From an uncultured Eubacteriales bacterium (GTDB lineage Bacteria > Bacillota > Clostridia > Oscillospirales > CAG-272), in contig CABUHS010000003.1 in NCBI GenBank assembly GCA_902491535.1, positions 1 to 64,000 of the forward strand: a DNA stretch of 64,000 nucleotides, written 5' to 3'. Position numbers and translations under genes: made by a program. Shown one piece after another: positions 25,609 to 34,161 of this stretch (positions are counted from its first letter, which is position 1; every line of letters begins with the position of its first letter). The notes beneath the pieces were generated by a model. It had not been told where the DNA came from. It ran no database searches and saw only the letters and a list, made by a program, of their open reading frames with translations.

Positions 25609-28032
25609 ATGGAAATGTGTTCAAGATGTAAAAAACGTGTGGCGGTTGTATTTGTTACCCGTTTTGAAGGCGGAAAAACGATAGACGAAGGTATCTGTCT
25701 GAAATGCGCAAAGGAACTCGGAATAAAGCCTGTTGAAACTATGATGGAGAAGATGGGACTGTCTGATGAGGACCTTGACCGTATGGACAGCGAGATGAGC
25801 GGTATGCTTGAGAATTTCGGTGATGAGGATATGGGTGTTATGCCGGAGGATACGGAGTATCCCGAAGAAGATCCTGACGGTATGGACGGAGAAGAGGACA
25901 GCGGCCACGCTCCGGCTGTCGACTTCAGAAAATTCTTCGCTCCGCTTATGAAAACCGAAAGTGACAGGAAAGAAAACCCTTCCGAAGAAAAATCCGGTAA
26001 GGAAAAAAACGCGTCCGGAGGTGCAAAAAAGCAGAAACGCAAGTATCTTGGAATGTATTGCAGCGATCTTACCGGAAAGGCACGCGAGGGTAAGCTGGAC
26101 AGAGTGATAGGACGCGACAGAGAGATCGCGCGCACTGTGCAGATACTTTGCCGCCGTCAGAAGAATAACCCTTGTCTTATCGGAGAACCCGGAGTCGGTA
26201 AGACCGCCGTTGCAGAAGCTGTTGCTCAGCTTATTGTAAGTGAAGATGTGCCGTGGAAGCTTCGCGGAAAGGAAGTCTTTCTTCTCGATCTGACAGCACT
26301 GATAGCGGGAACTCAGTTCCGCGGACAGTTTGAGAGCCGTATGAAGGGACTTATTGATGAGATTCGGGCTAACGGAAATATAATACTCGTAATTGATGAG
26401 GTTCATATGATCGCCGGAAGCGGAAACGCTGAGGGCGGTATGAACGCGGCTAATATTCTGAAGCCTGCGCTTTCAAAGGGAGAGATTCAGGTTATCGGAG
26501 CTACGACGCTGACCGAATACCGTAAATATATTGAAAGCGATTCAGCTCTTGAACGCCGTTTTCAGCCTATAGTGCTTGAGGAGCCTTCTATAGAAGAGTC
26601 TGTTATGATATTGCGCGGTATAAAAGGTTATTATGAAAAGTTTCACGGCATAAAAATACCAGATATGACGGTCGAGGCCGCTGTCCGTCTTTCCGAACGT
26701 TATATTACTGACAGATTTTTACCGGATAAGGCGATCGATCTTATGGATGAGGCATCGTCCAGACTCGCGCTTTCATCTCCGGTCATAAAGGAGACAGAGG
26801 AGCTTGCAGAAGAAATACGTGCTATAGAGGCGGAGCGCGACACTCTCGAAGCGGAGAGTACCGATTCTGATGAGGCTGAAAACGAAAAGTACCGCCGCCT
26901 TGCCGATCTGAGAACCAAGGAACTGAGTGCGCGTGAACGCATGAGCGTTATATCCGCAGAGCGTGATAAAATATTTCTGTCCGAAGAGGATATTGCCAAG
27001 GTTATTGAGATATGGACGGGCGTCCCGGCAAGTTCTATAACGGAGCATGAGTTCGCGCGTATTGATTCGCTCGGAACCAGACTGAAAGAGCATATCATAG
27101 GGCAGGACAGAGCGGTTGACGCAGTTGTTAAAGCGATAAAGAGAAACAGGGCGGGTGTATCGTCCAAGCGTAAGCCGGTGTCATTTATATTCGCAGGAAG
27201 TACCGGAGTCGGAAAGACAGAGCTTGTAAAACGGCTTGCAGCTGATCTTTTTAACTCTCCGGAGACACTTATCCGTCTTGATATGTCGGAGTTTATGGAG
27301 AAACACTCCGTTTCACGTATAATCGGTTCACCTCCCGGATATGTAGGCTACGATGACGCGGGACAGCTTACCGAAAAGATACGCCGCAAACCGTATTCTG
27401 TCGTCCTTTTCGATGAGATCGAAAAGGCGCATCCCGACGTTATGAATATCCTTTTGCAGATATTGGACGAGGGCAGGATAACAGATGCTCACGGCAAGGT
27501 GATAGGCTTCGAAAACACGGTTATAATTATGACTACGAATGCGGGTGCAAATCTTGCGTCAAATACTCCGGGATTCGGCGCATCTGCGTATGAGCAGGAA
27601 AGCGACCGCACATTGAAGGCACTCGGAGAATTCCTGCGTCCTGAGTTTATAAACCGTGTTGATGAGATCGTAACCTTCCGTCAGCTCGACCGCGATGATT
27701 TCATTAAGATTGCCGAGCTTATGCTCGGAGAGCTTCGCGATACACTTTCTATAAAGGGAATTTCTGTATCATGGACCGCAGCAGCAGCGGCATATATTGC
27801 CGAGCATTCGTATTCACGAAAATTCGGAGCAAGAAATATGCGCAGATATGTTCAGACTCATGTTGAGGATGAGATCGCAGAGCTGTTGATTCGAGGCTAC
27901 GGACAAAGCATTTCGGCTGTAAATATTGATGTGCCTGCCGATACTTCGCAGGAGGATGCTCCGCTTTCTATCAGTCTGTCTTATTACGCTGATACGCTTG
28001 GTGACGCCGAGACCGGCGTTTCGAAAGTATGA
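25609..28032 (+). CDS. clpE: ClpE-type AAA+ unfoldase with N-terminal zinc finger
   Basis: This Hsp100 unfoldase is expected to feed proteins to ClpP. The 807-aa protein has no Clp-N repeat domain. Instead residues 1-40 hold a four-cysteine zinc motif (Cys4, Cys7, Cys30, Cys33), as in ClpE and the McsA adaptor, followed by an acidic linker of about 100 residues. Then come AAA-1 (Walker A GEPGVGKT, Walker B LVIDEVHMI), a coiled-coil M domain (about 415-480) and AAA-2 (Walker A GSTGVGKT, Walker B VLFDEIEKAHPD, arginine-finger region LRPEFINRVDE). A GFG loop after SNTP is a candidate ClpP contact. The stop overlaps the next start (ATGA). No CtsR-binding repeat was seen. Confidence 0.88.
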   Translation: MEMCSRCKKRVAVVFVTRFEGGKTIDEGICLKCAKELGIKPVETMMEKMGLSDEDLDRMDSEMSGMLENFGDEDMGVMPEDTEYPEEDPDGMDGEEDSGHAPAVDFRKFFAPLMKTESDRKENPSEEKSGKEKNASGGAKKQKRKYLGMYCSDLTGKAREGKLDRVIGRDREIARTVQILCRRQKNNPCLIGEPGVGKTAVAEAVAQLIVSEDVPWKLRGKEVFLLDLTALIAGTQFRGQFESRMKGLIDEIRANGNIILVIDEVHMIAGSGNAEGGMNAANILKPALSKGEIQVIGATTLTEYRKYIESDSALERRFQPIVLEEPSIEESVMILRGIKGYYEKFHGIKIPDMTVEAAVRLSERYITDRFLPDKAIDLMDEASSRLALSSPVIKETEELAEEIRAIEAERDTLEAESTDSDEAENEKYRRLADLRTKELSARERMSVISAERDKIFLSEEDIAKVIEIWTGVPASSITEHEFARIDSLGTRLKEHIIGQDRAVDAVVKAIKRNRAGVSSKRKPVSFIFAGSTGVGKTELVKRLAADLFNSPETLIRLDMSEFMEKHSVSRIIGSPPGYVGYDDAGQLTEKIRRKPYSVVLFDEIEKAHPDVMNILLQILDEGRITDAHGKVIGFENTVIIMTTNAGANLASNTPGFGASAYEQESDRTLKALGEFLRPEFINRVDEIVTFRQLDRDDFIKIAELMLGELRDTLSIKGISVSWTAAAAAYIAEHSYSRKFGARNMRRYVQTHVEDEIAELLIRGYGQSISAVNIDVPADTSQEDAPLSISLSYYADTLGDAETGVSKV

Positions 28033-31000
28033 GGGACAGTAAATGGCATGAGCTGACAGCTGAACAGATTGCGAATCATTTCGGAAGCGATATAAGCCGC
28101 GGACTTAGCGTCTCCGCGGCGGCTCAGCGTTTACGTCAGGACGGAGAAAGCAGGATATATCCCGAAAACCGCGAAAAATATACGGCTAATATAAAGCATA
28201 TATTGACAGATCTTACGGTTATCCTTCTTGTGTTTACTGCCGTAATTTCGGCAGCGTTCGGGCAAAGTGTCAGTATACCTGTTATAATAAGTCTTATAGT
28301 GCTGAATCTTGCAGCATGTGTCGCTGCATATCTTAAGGCTCACAGTATACTTAAGGAAACAGGTAAACGGGCAGAGCATTCTGTCAAGGTTGTCCGTGAC
28401 GGACACGTTATGCTTATAAACAGCAGTCAGACGGTCTGCGGTGATGTAATATTTTTATCTGCGGGAGATACGGTTCCCGCTGATGCACGTATCATACAGT
28501 CTGAAGAGCTTACCGTTCTTCAGACTGATGTTACCGGTGAAAAGAAACCGGTTCGTAAGCGTTCCGGCTTTGCAGAGGGACGCAGCATCGGAGCTGCACC
28601 CGAACAGCAGACAAACATGCTGTTTGCTTCATCGGTGGTTATGAGCGGAAGCGGGCGCGCTATAATATGCGCGACCTCTGAAAATACATGTATACGAAAA
28701 CTCGGAAGAGCATCCGGGGACGATCTGTCCTATGAAAAACTGCGTCTGTTCAAGTTTATGCGTAGCTATAGCTCAGTATGGGGACTCTGCATGCTTGTGG
28801 CTGTTTTTGTAATTGCGGTTTTGGATTTTATATTCGGAAGTGCCGACCGCAGTCTTTTTGACAGCTTTATAACCGCTCTTACACTTGCTGTTGCTTCTAT
28901 GAGTTCGTGTTATCTTGCATTTACATATATAGTTGTGTCTTCAGGCATTCTCGGCTTGGGAAAACGGCGCAGAGGAAATTCATCGGGTGCGCTTGTCAAA
29001 AATATAGGAAAGCTTGAGGCGGCAAAGGATATTACGGCGCTTATTGTTCCGTACAGATCGCTGATCGCTTCGGATTCTGTGAAGCTGGTGCGGGTATATG
29101 CGGCAGGTGCGGACAAGGGCGTTTCGGATCACGGTTTCAAACGGAGCTGTGTGCCGCTGCTTCGTCTTGCCGTAATTTCGACAGGACTGTACGGCGGAAA
29201 CAGGCTTGTTCATAATAATCTGAGCGGTAACAATGTTTATTCGGATGATGAAGAACTTATAATATCGTATGCGACGAATCTCGGAATTTATAATCTCAGA
29301 CTTGACCGTGATTTTCCTATGGCGGATCACGTGTCTGCAGGAAACCGCAGCCGTTTTGATACGACACTATATTTTGATGGCGGAGATTTCCGGGCGGTAT
29401 CGCGCGGAGACGCGGGAAGAATACTGGCATCGTGCAGCCATTACCGGGATTACTCCGGTGTTTTAAGAATGAATTCCGAAAAGCGTGATGAGCTTAGCAG
29501 ATATGTGACTGCCGCCGCAAAAAAGAATTGCCGTGTAATTGCTATAGCATCTAAGAAAACACAGTATACAAATCTTCGGCGGATCGTGGCAAATCAGAGC
29601 GATCTGGTTTTTGAAGGATTTCTTGTGATAAGTGAGCCGCTGATAGAAGGTGCTGCCCGCAATATTGCTGCATGCCGTGAAGCAGGTATACGCGTGCTTA
29701 TGACATGTGACAGCCGAAACGAGACCGGTATCATAACTGCGAGATCGCTTGGCATCATATCTGATGACAGCCGTATAGTCAGCGGGGAACAGATCTCAGG
29801 TATGAAGCCGGAGATTTTCCGTATAAATATACCGCTTTACGATCTATACATAGGGCTCAGTTCCTCTCAGCTCGAAATGCTCATTTCATTTTTGCAGGCT
29901 GACGGATCGGTAGTAGGAATAGCGGCAGACAGGCTCGGACAGCTTTCCGCTATGCGCGAGGGAGATGTAGGCTTTGCTCTGCAAAGCAGTGCAGTATCGC
30001 CGTCAGGTGGAACTGTTCGTGTTCCGATTGTTTCAGGCGGAAGCGGAGAACATTCGTGTCCGGCAGATGCCGCGCTTATGTTTTATTCGGATGTTGTGCT
30101 TTATTCGCCGGACAGACGCGGATCCGGCGGCTTTAACGGTATGGTCGGAACTGTTAAAAACTCTGTTCAGATATACCGTAACATATTGCGTGTCTCATCA
30201 TATCTTCTTACGGTTCAGATCGCGAGACTTGCTATTGTACTTTGGAGCGTGATTTCCGGAAATTTTGTCCTTACTCCTGTACAGGTATTATTTTCCGGAC
30301 TTATCATAGATTTTGCTGCTGTATTTACGATAGCATTTCAGCCGCCGTCAACACATGTGCTGAAATACAGACAGGATGTTGATAAAAAGCTTAAAAGGCC
30401 GTTTTTCAGTAATATAAGATATGTTGTATTCGGACTTCTATGGGCGTTGGCGCTCGTTTTTTCGCCGTATATTTTAAATGCTGCCGGATTTGTATTTGCC
30501 GACGGCGAACTCGTATCCGCATCATTTCTCGGATTCATGATAACTCAGTTTTTTGTAATGTCTGAGATAAAACGTGAACACAGCATATTTGATCCGAATA
30601 TAAGATTCAGTGCGGCATCGGTACTTATAGTTCTTTTGTGTGTTGCATTTGCACTTGTCTCGATATTCGTCCCTCCGTTCGGAGTTTTGTTCGGAATCAA
30701 GATTATCGGAAGCGCAGCTGTCTCGGCAATGCTGATTCCGCCGGCACTTATGGTTATTGTGCTGGAAATCGATAAGATATTAAGGGGATATTCGCGTATA
30801 AGCAAGTATCTTGAAAAGCTTGTATCGAAGTTCGGGGCAAAAAAACGCTTGGATGCAAAACCGAATGAGGTTGAGATCAATGTTACCGAAAAGCCGGAAA
30901 CACCTGCAACGGCCGACTCTGATACGGGATTGTTCGAAAGCTTTGACCTTGATGAATTCATTGCTTCGGCTATAGGATTGAGTGATAAACAGGAAAATAA

Positions 31001-31304
31001 TATCGGTACGGATTCTGTTGACGGTGGCTTTGATTCATCCAGCGGCGAGGATGAGGATTCTGCAACCGGTGCGGATAATGGAGAAACTGCGGTATCAGGA
31101 GAAAATATCACCCCGGAAAATATCGGGGTTTCCGATACTGAAGCTATTTCGGCGCCGGACGAAAATAAAGCATCTTCCGCGGATATTTCCGGAAATGAGG
31201 ATATTTTCGATGCGTCGGGCGATACGGCTGATGATCCTTTTGAATACGGAATAGGAAATGATATCATAGAAAGTATTTTTTCTGTACGTAAGGATGACGA
31301 ATGA
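28029..31304 (+). CDS. Degenerate P-type ATPase (predicted pseudoenzyme) with acidic cytoplasmic tail
   Basis: The 1091-aa protein keeps the P2-type ATPase plan: actuator domain, about 8-10 membrane helices, P/N-domain region and six C-terminal helices. It can be aligned end to end with the intact ATPase at 51114-53756, but every catalytic motif is lost. The phosphorylation motif DKTGTLT reads PYRSLIA, with Pro341 in place of Asp. TGES reads TGEK, ion-site PEGL in helix 4 reads SSCY, TGDN reads CDSR, and TGDGVND reads AADRLGQ. The long, intact frame and normal codon use argue against a decaying pseudogene. About 220 residues of acidic, Ser/Asp-rich tail follow. Its start overlaps the clpE stop by 4 bases, so the two are translationally coupled. 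Ion pumping is unlikely; a sensor, scaffold or ClpE adaptor is possible. Confidence 0.85.
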   Translation: MRDSKWHELTAEQIANHFGSDISRGLSVSAAAQRLRQDGESRIYPENREKYTANIKHILTDLTVILLVFTAVISAAFGQSVSIPVIISLIVLNLAACVAAYLKAHSILKETGKRAEHSVKVVRDGHVMLINSSQTVCGDVIFLSAGDTVPADARIIQSEELTVLQTDVTGEKKPVRKRSGFAEGRSIGAAPEQQTNMLFASSVVMSGSGRAIICATSENTCIRKLGRASGDDLSYEKLRLFKFMRSYSSVWGLCMLVAVFVIAVLDFIFGSADRSLFDSFITALTLAVASMSSCYLAFTYIVVSSGILGLGKRRRGNSSGALVKNIGKLEAAKDITALIVPYRSLIASDSVKLVRVYAAGADKGVSDHGFKRSCVPLLRLAVISTGLYGGNRLVHNNLSGNNVYSDDEELIISYATNLGIYNLRLDRDFPMADHVSAGNRSRFDTTLYFDGGDFRAVSRGDAGRILASCSHYRDYSGVLRMNSEKRDELSRYVTAAAKKNCRVIAIASKKTQYTNLRRIVANQSDLVFEGFLVISEPLIEGAARNIAACREAGIRVLMTCDSRNETGIITARSLGIISDDSRIVSGEQISGMKPEIFRINIPLYDLYIGLSSSQLEMLISFLQADGSVVGIAADRLGQLSAMREGDVGFALQSSAVSPSGGTVRVPIVSGGSGEHSCPADAALMFYSDVVLYSPDRRGSGGFNGMVGTVKNSVQIYRNILRVSSYLLTVQIARLAIVLWSVISGNFVLTPVQVLFSGLIIDFAAVFTIAFQPPSTHVLKYRQDVDKKLKRPFFSNIRYVVFGLLWALALVFSPYILNAAGFVFADGELVSASFLGFMITQFFVMSEIKREHSIFDPNIRFSAASVLIVLLCVAFALVSIFVPPFGVLFGIKIIGSAAVSAMLIPPALMVIVLEIDKILRGYSRISKYLEKLVSKFGAKKRLDAKPNEVEINVTEKPETPATADSDTGLFESFDLDEFIASAIGLSDKQENNIGTDSVDGGFDSSSGEDEDSATGADNGETAVSGENITPENIGVSDTEAISAPDENKASSADISGNEDIFDASGDTADDPFEYGIGNDIIESIFSVRKDDE

Positions 31305-31445
31305 CAGGACGGAAATATAAGCTGAAATAATATAACTTGAATAGTTGAAGTACGGTGTTAGCTGCAAGGCTGATGCCGTACTGTTTTTTAGAATTCACGG
31401 GAATATTGTTCAAATTTTGTTTACATATGAAAAGTGAAAAAACTG

Positions 31446-31474
31446 TTGCATTTATCGGTGTCATGTGATATAAT
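31446..31474 (+). promoter_or_regulatory. Promoter of the tRNA-Glu gene
   Basis: TTGCAT, 17 bases, then TATAAT with the extended -10 TGATATAAT. Transcription would begin about 18 bases before the tRNA. Confidence 0.8.
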
Positions 31475-31499
31475 AAATAAGCATTGAACTTAACAGTTT

Positions 31500-31574
31500 G
31501 GCCTGTTGGTCAAGAGGCTAAGACGCCGCCCTCTCACGGCGGAAACAGGGGTTCGATTCCCCTACGGGTCACCA
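31500..31574 (+). tRNA. tRNA-Glu (anticodon CTC), CCA encoded
   Basis: The 75-nt sequence folds as a cloverleaf. The acceptor GGCCTGT pairs with ACGGGTC (two G-T wobbles). The anticodon stem CCGCC/GGCGG holds the loop CTCTCAC with anticodon CTC, and the T arm is CAGGGGTTCGATTCCCCT. Discriminator A and CCA are encoded. The sequence closely resembles bacterial tRNA-Glu. It reads GAG and complements the usual TTC isoacceptor, which is not in the window. Confidence 0.96.
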
Positions 31575-31577
31575 CTG

Positions 31578-31611
31578 AAGATCCGCCTGATTATGTCAGG
31601 CGGATCTTTTT
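31578..31611 (+). terminator. Intrinsic terminator after tRNA-Glu
   Basis: Perfect arms AAGATCCGCCTGA / TCAGGCGGATCTT with a 5-base loop, running into five T. It begins 4 bases after the CCA end. Confidence 0.95.
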
Positions 31612-31683
31612 GCATAGGCATCTGAGGTCCGAAAAGGACTGTTATATAAAAAACGGTTTATTACCGGGAAACGGAGAACAAAA

Positions 31684-32922
31684 ATGCTGCACGGAAATAT
31701 TTTAGTAGGTCAGTCAGGAGGACCGACCGCCGCTATCAATGCATCTCTTTCAGGTGTTATACGCGGTACAGTAGAGAACTGGTCTATAGGTACCATATAC
31801 GGCGCTATAAACGGTATCGAGGGTGTGCTTGAGGAGCGTTTCTGCAATCTCAGTGAGATATTTGCAGATAAGTCCAAACTGGATATTCTTGAAAATACGC
31901 CGGCATCGGCGCTCGGCTCATGCCGTCTGAAGCTTCCGGCGCTTCCTGCCGAAGGAGAGACCGATGAGACATACGAAAAGCTTTTTGCAATATTCAGAAA
32001 GTACAATATCCGTTATTTCTTCTATATCGGCGGAAACGATTCGATGGATACGGTAGCTAAAATATCGGCATACTCAAAGCGCACAGATTATCTGATCCGT
32101 GTTATGGGTGTTCCGAAGACAATAGATAACGACGTAGCGGGAACTGACCATACACCGGGATACGGTTCGGCTGCTAAGTATATAGCAACATCTATGCAGG
32201 AAATACTCAGAGATTGTTCGGTATATACTGTTAAGGCTGTTACCATAGTCGAGATTATGGGAAGAGACGCGGGATGGCTTACTGCTGCAGCGGCATTGCC
32301 TGCACTCAGCTGTGGATGCGCTCCCGATCTTGTATATCTTCCGGAACGCACTTTCGATTTTGAATGTTTTTATGAGGATGTACAGGCGGCTCTTGAAAAG
32401 CATCCTAACGTCGTGATCGCAGTATCGGAAGGTCTCCGTACCGCTGACGGACGTTACGTCGGAGAATCTGCACAGAGCGGAGCTGCCGATGTGTTCGGCC
32501 ATAAATATCTTTCCGGAACAGGAAAGGCGCTTGAAATGGCTGTAAAAGAAAAATTCGGCTGCAAGGTGCGTTCGGTTGAACTTAATATTCTTCAGCGCTG
32601 TGCTTCGCATATCGCATCGCTTACCGACATATCCGAATCCGTAGAAGTTGGACGCGCTGCCGTATGGGCCGCAACATCGGGTGAGAGCGGCAAGATGATG
32701 ACGCTTGTGCGTACTTCTGACGATCCTTACGAATGTAAACCCGGTTCTGAGGATATAGACAAGATCGCGAATTTCGTAAGGACGGTTCCGGACGAGTTTA
32801 TAAACGAACGCGGAAATAATGTTACGGAGGCATGTTTGCGCTATATTCAGCCGCTTATTGAGGGAGAGGTCACTCAAAAATACGAGCATGGACTGCCTGT
32901 ACATATGGTAATAGAGAGATAA
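31684..32922 (+). CDS. 6-phosphofructokinase, predicted pyrophosphate-dependent
   Basis: This enzyme makes fructose 1,6-bisphosphate in glycolysis. The 412-aa sequence has the phosphate-binding loop VGQSGGPTAAINA, the catalytic PKTIDNDVAGTDHTPGYG, and MGRDAGWL. Two diagnostic positions point to pyrophosphate as donor: Asp119 in IGGNDSMD, where ATP enzymes have Gly, and Lys145 in PKTIDND, where they also have Gly. Asn118 replaces the Asp that binds Mg in E. coli PfkA. PPi-linked PFKs are common in anaerobic Clostridia and make the step reversible. The start follows AACGGAGAAC. The lipoprotein foldase gene follows after 37 bases. Confidence 0.88.
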   Translation: MLHGNILVGQSGGPTAAINASLSGVIRGTVENWSIGTIYGAINGIEGVLEERFCNLSEIFADKSKLDILENTPASALGSCRLKLPALPAEGETDETYEKLFAIFRKYNIRYFFYIGGNDSMDTVAKISAYSKRTDYLIRVMGVPKTIDNDVAGTDHTPGYGSAAKYIATSMQEILRDCSVYTVKAVTIVEIMGRDAGWLTAAAALPALSCGCAPDLVYLPERTFDFECFYEDVQAALEKHPNVVIAVSEGLRTADGRYVGESAQSGAADVFGHKYLSGTGKALEMAVKEKFGCKVRSVELNILQRCASHIASLTDISESVEVGRAAVWAATSGESGKMMTLVRTSDDPYECKPGSEDIDKIANFVRTVPDEFINERGNNVTEACLRYIQPLIEGEVTQKYEHGLPVHMVIER

Positions 32923-32959
32923 AATAATTGAGAACCTGAAAAATAAAGGAAGGTGCAAA

Positions 32960-34078
32960 ATGCAGAAAAAGATAATTTCACTTCTTGCAGCGGCAGCGGC
33001 TTTAATTTCTACAGTATCGCTTGTGTCATGCAGAAAGTCATTAAAAAAGGCTCCTGAAGGTTTTACCGAGCCGTTTAACTATGATCTTAGTGAGTATGTA
33101 AAACTCGGAGAATATAAGGGTATTAAATATACTCCTTTTGATACATCAGCTACAGATGACCAGATACAGGCGAAGCTTGCCTCAGAGCTTAAAGAACATA
33201 CTACGGCAGAGATAGTAACTGACCGCGGCGCAAAGATGGGCGATGTTCTTACCATAAATTATTCCGGAACCATTGACGGGGAGCAGTTTGAAGGCGGTAC
33301 AGCTACCGAACAGACGATAACGCTGGGAGAGAGCGGTTATATTTCAGGTTTTGACGAAGGTCTTGTTGGTGTAAAGGCGGGAGAGTCGGTAACTCTTCAT
33401 CTGAAATTTCCCAATCCGTATAATCCTAAGCCTGAATTTTCCGGTAAGGATGTAGACTTCCTTGTACTTGTTCGCTTTGTAAGGAGCGTAGTTGTTCCGG
33501 AACTTACTGATGAGTTTGTTGCTTCGGTAGGTGAGTACAAATCTGTTGAAGATTATATGGCTTATATTACTTCTCTTGTTGAGGAAGAAAATAAATCAAA
33601 AGCTGAATTGCAGAAAATTTCAGATGTATGGGGCGCGATTATTGAAAACACAGAGGTTGTCAGTGTGCCGCAGGAAGAAATTAACGCAAGTATTCAGAAT
33701 ATGATCGATACATATACCGGATATGCGACATATTACGACAAAACGCTTGATGAATTCCTTTCAGAAGCGTTAGGTATGGATTATGATACTTTCTATGCTC
33801 AGGTTAAGGAATATTCTGAAAAGTCGGTTGAGCAGGAGCTTATTCTGTATTCGATAGTTCATGCTGAGAATATAAAACTCACTGATAAGGATTATGACGA
33901 GGGACTGAAACATCTTGCTGAAGAAAACAATACTACTGTAGAGGAACTTGAAAAGCAGAACGATTTTGAGCTTCTTTGGGAGAATGTTATGTGGGATAAA
34001 GTAATGACATTCCTTACTGACAATGCTGTAGCTGTTGAGGCTGATACATCCGCTTCGGACACGTCAGCCGAAAGCTGA
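32960..34078 (+). CDS. Secreted lipoprotein trigger factor-like peptidyl-prolyl isomerase
   Basis: The protein joins an FKBP-type isomerase domain (about 92-178, with INYSGTIDGEQFEGG, GFDEGLVGVKAGE and a shortened active-site loop) to a trigger factor C-terminal chaperone domain (about 188-355). It lacks the ribosome-binding N-domain of cytosolic trigger factor. It instead begins with a lipoprotein signal (basic MQKKIIS, hydrophobic Ala/Leu stretch, lipobox LVSC with Cys24). It is therefore predicted to be anchored outside the membrane and to help fold exported proteins, analogous to PrsA. AAGGAAGG precedes the ATG. The tail is Ser/Asp-rich. A strong terminator follows. Confidence 0.9.
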   Translation: MQKKIISLLAAAAALISTVSLVSCRKSLKKAPEGFTEPFNYDLSEYVKLGEYKGIKYTPFDTSATDDQIQAKLASELKEHTTAEIVTDRGAKMGDVLTINYSGTIDGEQFEGGTATEQTITLGESGYISGFDEGLVGVKAGESVTLHLKFPNPYNPKPEFSGKDVDFLVLVRFVRSVVVPELTDEFVASVGEYKSVEDYMAYITSLVEEENKSKAELQKISDVWGAIIENTEVVSVPQEEINASIQNMIDTYTGYATYYDKTLDEFLSEALGMDYDTFYAQVKEYSEKSVEQELILYSIVHAENIKLTDKDYDEGLKHLAEENNTTVEELEKQNDFELLWENVMWDKVMTFLTDNAVAVEADTSASDTSAES

Positions 34079-34104
34079 TCAGATTATCTTATTGAAAAAA
34101 TAAT

Positions 34105-34139
34105 GCCCGATATCTTTTAAGATATCGGGCGGATTTTTT
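34105..34139 (+). terminator. Intrinsic terminator after the lipoprotein foldase
   Basis: 12-bp arms GCCCGATATCTT / AAGATATCGGGC form a near-perfect hairpin, followed by GGATTTTTTG. It separates this gene from convergent recG. Confidence 0.92.
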
Positions 34140-34161
34140 GTTATACGGTTATAAATATGAT

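Noticed and set aside
24783..26135. A 450-codon open frame on the minus strand across the CvpA and clpE genes
   Set aside because: It lies antisense to two well supported genes. Its composition is the Ser/Ile-rich pattern expected from the complementary strand, and it has no domain or ribosome site.
30545..31267. A 240-codon minus-strand frame opposite the tail of the degenerate ATPase
   Set aside because: It mirrors the low-complexity acidic tail on the other strand and shows no protein family features.
28029..31304. Calling the degenerate ATPase a pseudogene
   Set aside because: The 1091-codon frame is uninterrupted, has normal codon use, is translationally coupled and carries a structured plan with an added tail, which fits a selected pseudoenzyme better than decay.
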